DNA from: Larix sibirica
Taxonomy: Eukaryota; Streptophyta; Pinopsida; Pinales; Pinaceae
Assembly: GCA_004151065.3 (NCBI GenBank)
Contig: NWUY0304427720.1
Coordinates: 1,979-12,433 of the forward strand
Length of the DNA stretch: 10,455 bases
Direction of reading: 5' to 3'
In this document: positions 7,918-10,455 of the stretch, in pieces
Position numbering within the stretch: position 1 is the first letter of the stretch
Layout: each line of letters opens with the position of its first letter
The notes under the pieces: model-generated
What the model was told of the DNA's origin: nothing
Database searches by the model: none
Seen by the model: the letters and a program-made list of their open reading frames with translations, nothing else
Program-made: the position numbers and the translations under genes

Positions 7918-8049
7918 CTTGTATACAGAGCCAAAGCCTCCCTCTCCAAGCTTGTTATTTTCATTAAACTTTCCTGTTGCTTCTATCAATGCATCCAATC
8001 TAAACACCATTTGGGAATTGAACAACGATCCGGAGACGCCTTTCTGAAT
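7918..8049 (-). pseudogene. CRK kinase exon 1: glycine-rich loop
   Basis: This is a 132-base exon after ACATTTCAG. It reads IQKGVSGSLFNSQMVFRLDA followed by LIEATGKFNENNKLGEGGFG and SVYK, the kinase N-lobe start with the ATP-binding GxGxxG loop. The codon AAG at the end is followed by GCAGGA where GTAGGA would be expected. This is either a GC donor (a rare but real class) or a dead splice site. An open frame runs on upstream through the intron border to an ATG at 8088, which is probably chance. Confidence 0.88.
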
Positions 8050-9403
8050 CTGAAATGTTTTTTTGTATTGAGAAATAACAGAAGTCAATCAAAATTGGCC
8101 ATGAGAAGTCCATACATAAGAAAAAACATATATACTACTGCTATAGGTTTATAAACACCAAAGGGTTTTAACATTTGATCCAATAAATAGAGTTCTGACT
8201 GTCCTGTTCAACAATTGTGCATCTGATGGAAAACCTTTCTACACAAAGAACGATTGGAAGTTCCAACTTTCTATGAAAAAATTAATTAATTATAATAAAG
8301 TTTATAAAAAATAACAAAAATAGTTTAATAGGACAAAGCTGGTTTAAAATGGTTAAAGTAGGCTGTAGCTCTTTAAATCAAGTAGAAAACCGTTGATCGA
8401 TGCAGGCAATACTTTGATCAAATAATTTAAAAACTCCAATTCAGAGAGAATTCACTAGAAACAATTATGTATAATGCTGATTATCATCTTACAATCCTTG
8501 AAGGTAACAGATACTATGTGCCCTTTTAAAAATGCTACTCAATTCCTTTATTTTGATTGTATCAAACCGAATACCCTTAATAAGCTGCACTTTTATCTTG
8601 CACTTTTATCCTTCACAAACGCATGGACGGTGTCACCATTCTCTTTCCCCAAACATAAACTCCAGAAGATGGGATGCAGAAAACAGTCAAGAAAAAATAC
8701 AGCTTCTAAAGCACACTAAACCAAGATATCAGTGGAATTTTACCTAATAGTCATCCCATGGGCCAGTGCTTAGCTGCATGATTTTACTAAAAAGTTAGTA
8801 ACCTTCATGGAGTTTCAGCTATGGGCTAAAGGCCAAAGCTTTTGAAAAAATTACCGAGGTACTAATTACCCACATTTAAACTCCAGAAAGTAGGGGATGG
8901 GAAGCAAAAATTAAAAAAAAAAGAGTAAGAAAAAATACAGCTTTTATTTAAAGCATACTAGACTAAGGTATCAGTGAAATTTACCGAACAGCAAGTCCCA
9001 GTTTTTAAAGCATATTAAACCAAGCTGTCAGTGAAATTTTACCCCATGGGCTAGTGCAAAGCTGCATGATTTTCCTAATAGTTAGGTGAAAGATATTAAC
9101 ATATTATTTTACCCATATTTTTAAGAGCTAAATATCTACACATAAAATTCCTGTCCAAAAGGGGCTATTATACTACTGAAAGTTCGATCAAATCTAGCAA
9201 CTGTAAATAAGTACGAAACTTGAGCTGAGTGTGTCTTCCAGATGGAAGCAATACATAAAAAATGAGACCGATATTGATAGATAATCTTAAGAAAAAATTT
9301 GAAAGTTTGAGATTCTAGCTGCTTTAAAGAAACCCTCTCCCTGGTATGATCCTAAGGATAGATATATTTTAAAAAATAATTTAATTATCGGAAAATAGTC
9401 TAC
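8050..9403 (-). other. Long intron of the CRK pseudogene
   Basis: This stretch lies between the transmembrane exon and kinase exon 1 and is much longer than the other CRK introns here (about 94 to 135 bases). It is AT-rich, holds the degenerate repeats described separately (8656-9087), and otherwise shows no recognisable gene or element. Overlapping + strand frames at 8474-8747 fall in the repeat region and resemble no known protein. Its length suggests insertion of a repetitive element after the gene formed. Confidence 0.6.
8656..9087. repeat. Degenerate repeats in the long CRK intron
   Basis: Three modules recur. A is TAAACTCCAGAAG...GGGATG... with AAGAAAAAATACAGCTT; B is AAAGCA(C/T)ACTA(A/G)AC(C/T)AAG..TCAGTG.AATTTTACC; C is CATGGGC(C/T)AGTGC...GCTGCATGATTTT. 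Positions 8656-8802 hold A-B-C, 8876-9000 hold A-B, and 9003-9087 hold B-C. So A and C occur twice and B three times. Divergence is considerable, so the duplication is old. No coding content is apparent. Confidence 0.75.
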
Positions 9404-9529
9404 CTTCAGTTTGCCTGAACAGAATCACAGATGTCATTTTGTTTCGCATTATGAGCATGCATATAACAATGCCGAGCAATCCGCCTCCAACAGCCCCGCA
9501 TAGAATGGCCACGGTTCTCGAAGATTTAC
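9404..9529 (-). pseudogene. CRK exon: transmembrane segment
   Basis: This 126-base exon lies between CGCTGCAG (acceptor, to 9530) and GAAG/GTAGAC (donor at 9403). With the last base of the ectodomain exon it reads SKSSRTVAILCGAVGGGLLG and continues IVICMLIMRNK. That is one membrane-spanning helix of about 22 residues with a basic stop-transfer end, as expected between DUF26 and kinase. The intervening intron towards the ectodomain is 135 bases long. No stop occurs in frame. Confidence 0.85.
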
Positions 9530-9664
9530 CTGCAGCGTCAATGTTTATTCATCTTTCAAAGAAATGAGAGCACTCAAACCCAGATAATCAGAACTTTAAC
9601 AAGAAAGACAGAACAATCTGAAAGAAACAAAATTTAATTTAATGAAACCGGTTTTGGGCATTAC

Positions 9665-9917
9665 TTGGCGATCTCTGAGACGCTGAAGCGTTGCTGGCAA
9701 ATAGAGGAGAGAAAGGGCGTGTCTCGAACCGCATTCTGCAACCTCCTAACAACGCTTCGCCCCCTTCTCTCACAGTGTAAGGATAGAGCTTTAGGAGCGC
9801 TATTGACAAACATGATCTGCACTGTTCCATGGACAAATCTCTCCAGCATTCAACCAAACCGAAAACCCTGCACTGAACAAAAGAGGAGGTAGTAGAGCCT
9901 GCAATGAATCCCTTGCT
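9665..9917 (-). pseudogene. CRK exon: C-terminal part of a DUF26 (Gnk2) domain
   Basis: The frame is open from 9923 down to a donor at 9664 (CCAA/GTAATG). It contains FGLVECWRDLSMEQCRSCL, which has the C-x8-C-x2-C signature of DUF26 domains, followed by GGEALLGGCRMRFETRPF, the usual end of the domain. The residue before the GGEALL part, where many members have a Cys (LYPC), is Tyr here. The upstream part of the domain, a first DUF26 copy and the signal peptide are missing: at 9914 the sequence turns into an AT-rich repeat. A + strand frame over the same bases (9665-9892) is only its antisense. Confidence 0.88.
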
Positions 9918-10140
9918 TAAAATTTAGAGCAAAAAATAGCTTAAAATTTAGAGTTGATGGCATTCAAGAAATGTTATAGCTCGAGTAGCTATTTAATTTA
10001 GAGCTCCGATGGTAGTATGAAAAATGTTGCGCTTCGGTTAGCTTAACATGACAATACAATAAATGTTGCTAACTTAAAATTTAAAACTATGATAATAATA
10101 ATAATTTAGAACTTTAATGATAAAATTTAACTGAAAATTT
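9914..10140. repeat. AT-rich degenerate repeat cluster (AATTTAGAG motif)
   Basis: GCTTAAAATTTAGAG occurs at 9915-9929 and again at 9939-9953. A longer unit of about 50 bases beginning AATTTAGAG.T..GATGG and containing AAATGTT..GCT...GTAGCT starts at 9945 and 9995. Weaker relatives (AATTTAAAACT, AATTTAGAACTTTAATGAT, AAATTTAACTGA, AAATTTAAAATA) continue to about 10145. The cluster begins where the DUF26 exon loses homology. Confidence 0.65.
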
Positions 10141-10455
10141 AAAATATGCTATGTCAGGGTGAAAATAACTCGAAACACTTCACTATGCTTTGTACATATA
10201 CCACAACACAAAATCTGTCATTTTTTTTGTTTTGCAACCATCTATTTTTTTATAAATCTAACCATATATGATGAGATTTGCAATAAATATATTATTTGCC
10301 TTATAATATATGTTTGTAAATCAATGTTAATAATAAGTTTGTAACTTAATTTTAAATATAATTATAATTATAGTTATTGAAATATTAACATCATTAAAAA
10401 ATTGTCTATTGGTTGTAGCTTGGGTGGTTGGGAGGAATGATTGTTACCTTTCTCA
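10141..10455. other. AT-rich sequence, no gene recognised
   Basis: This part is very AT-rich with poly-T runs and ATAATTATAATTAT-like stretches. A + strand open frame (10159-10344) translates into an I, C and F-rich string with no family resemblance. The last 50 bases are less AT-rich (ttgtagcttgggtggttggg), which may mark the edge of another unit that lies beyond the window. Confidence 0.5.

Larger units (their letters stand above)
7196..9917 (-). pseudogene. CRK: Cysteine-rich receptor-like kinase (DUF26 RLK) gene, truncated and broken
   Basis: Read on the - strand, the gene keeps the order of a CRK: DUF26 ectodomain (9917-9665), transmembrane exon (9529-9404), kinase exon with the glycine-rich loop (8049-7918), a 211-base kinase exon with the catalytic lysine (7702-7492), and a kinase exon with HRD and DFG (7373 to about 7196). 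CRKs are plasma-membrane receptors with Gnk2-type extracellular domains and a Ser/Thr kinase, involved in defence and stress signalling. The phase-1 junction between ectodomain and membrane exons still works, and most introns keep GT/AG. The copy is dead: there is no signal peptide or first DUF26 domain, there are TGA (7555-7553) and TAA (7359-7357) codons inside the kinase, an exon piece is duplicated, and everything after DFG is lost. The TM-to-kinase exon phases no longer agree. Confidence 0.9.

Noticed and set aside
8474-8747. Two overlapping + strand frames of 81 and 71 codons
   Set aside because: They lie in the CRK intron and partly in its degenerate repeats, with no protein resemblance.
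9665-9892. A 75-codon + strand open frame
   Set aside because: It is the antisense of the DUF26 exon, whose - strand frame shows the C-x8-C-x2-C signature and correct splice sites.
10159-10344. A 61-codon + strand open frame
   Set aside because: Low-complexity I, F and C-rich translation in very AT-rich sequence; no homology and no gene context.

Overview
The window looks like nuclear DNA of a land plant. It is AT-rich and dominated by introns and intergenic sequence, and it contains broken pieces of plant protein genes whose GT/AG intron borders are still visible. It also contains a worn Ty3/gypsy-type retroelement fragment and a cysteine-rich receptor-like kinase (DUF26 RLK), a family restricted to plants. 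A large, repeat-rich genome such as a gymnosperm would fit, but the species cannot be fixed from the sequence. I see no intact protein-coding gene, RNA gene or CRISPR array.

Layout, left half, all on the + strand. Positions 501 to about 1665 hold five decayed exons of UDP-glucuronate decarboxylase (UXS) separated by introns. Positions 2092-2200 hold one clean exon of the 26S proteasome lid subunit RPN7/PSMD6, followed by a possible remnant of its last exon (2252-2308). After about 2.7 kb without recognisable coding sequence (apart from a 38-bp tandem repeat near 3714) comes a two-exon fragment of a gene I cannot name (4992-5144 and 5248 to about 5446). It carries a conserved-looking block around FDELPIPHLVVEI. 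The introns are retained, so these pieces arrived or stayed as DNA and are not processed retrocopies. Three unrelated gene fragments on one strand suggest capture by a Helitron or Pack-type element, or a long-decayed gene cluster; no element ends were found.

Middle. A strong imperfect hairpin lies at 5519-5580, followed by a 145-bp tandem duplication (5646-5949). Next is a gypsy-like gag/protease remnant (about 6110-7165) with a zinc-knuckle-like motif and a retropepsin DSGA motif. It stops before any reverse transcriptase.

Right half, - strand. A broken CRK gene runs from about 9917 down to about 7196: part of the DUF26 ectodomain exon, a transmembrane exon, and three kinase exons with the family's exon layout. 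It has two nonsense codons, a 121-bp tandem duplication across an intron/exon border, no signal peptide or first DUF26 domain, and it is cut off just after the DFG motif, where the retroelement fragment begins. The long intron (8050-9403) has its own degenerate repeats. The end of the window (9914-10140) is an AT-rich repeat cluster that starts exactly where the ectodomain exon is lost.

The pieces do not form a pathway. UXS makes UDP-xylose, RPN7 belongs to the proteasome, and CRKs are surface receptors. The region reads as a graveyard of gene fragments and mobile DNA.
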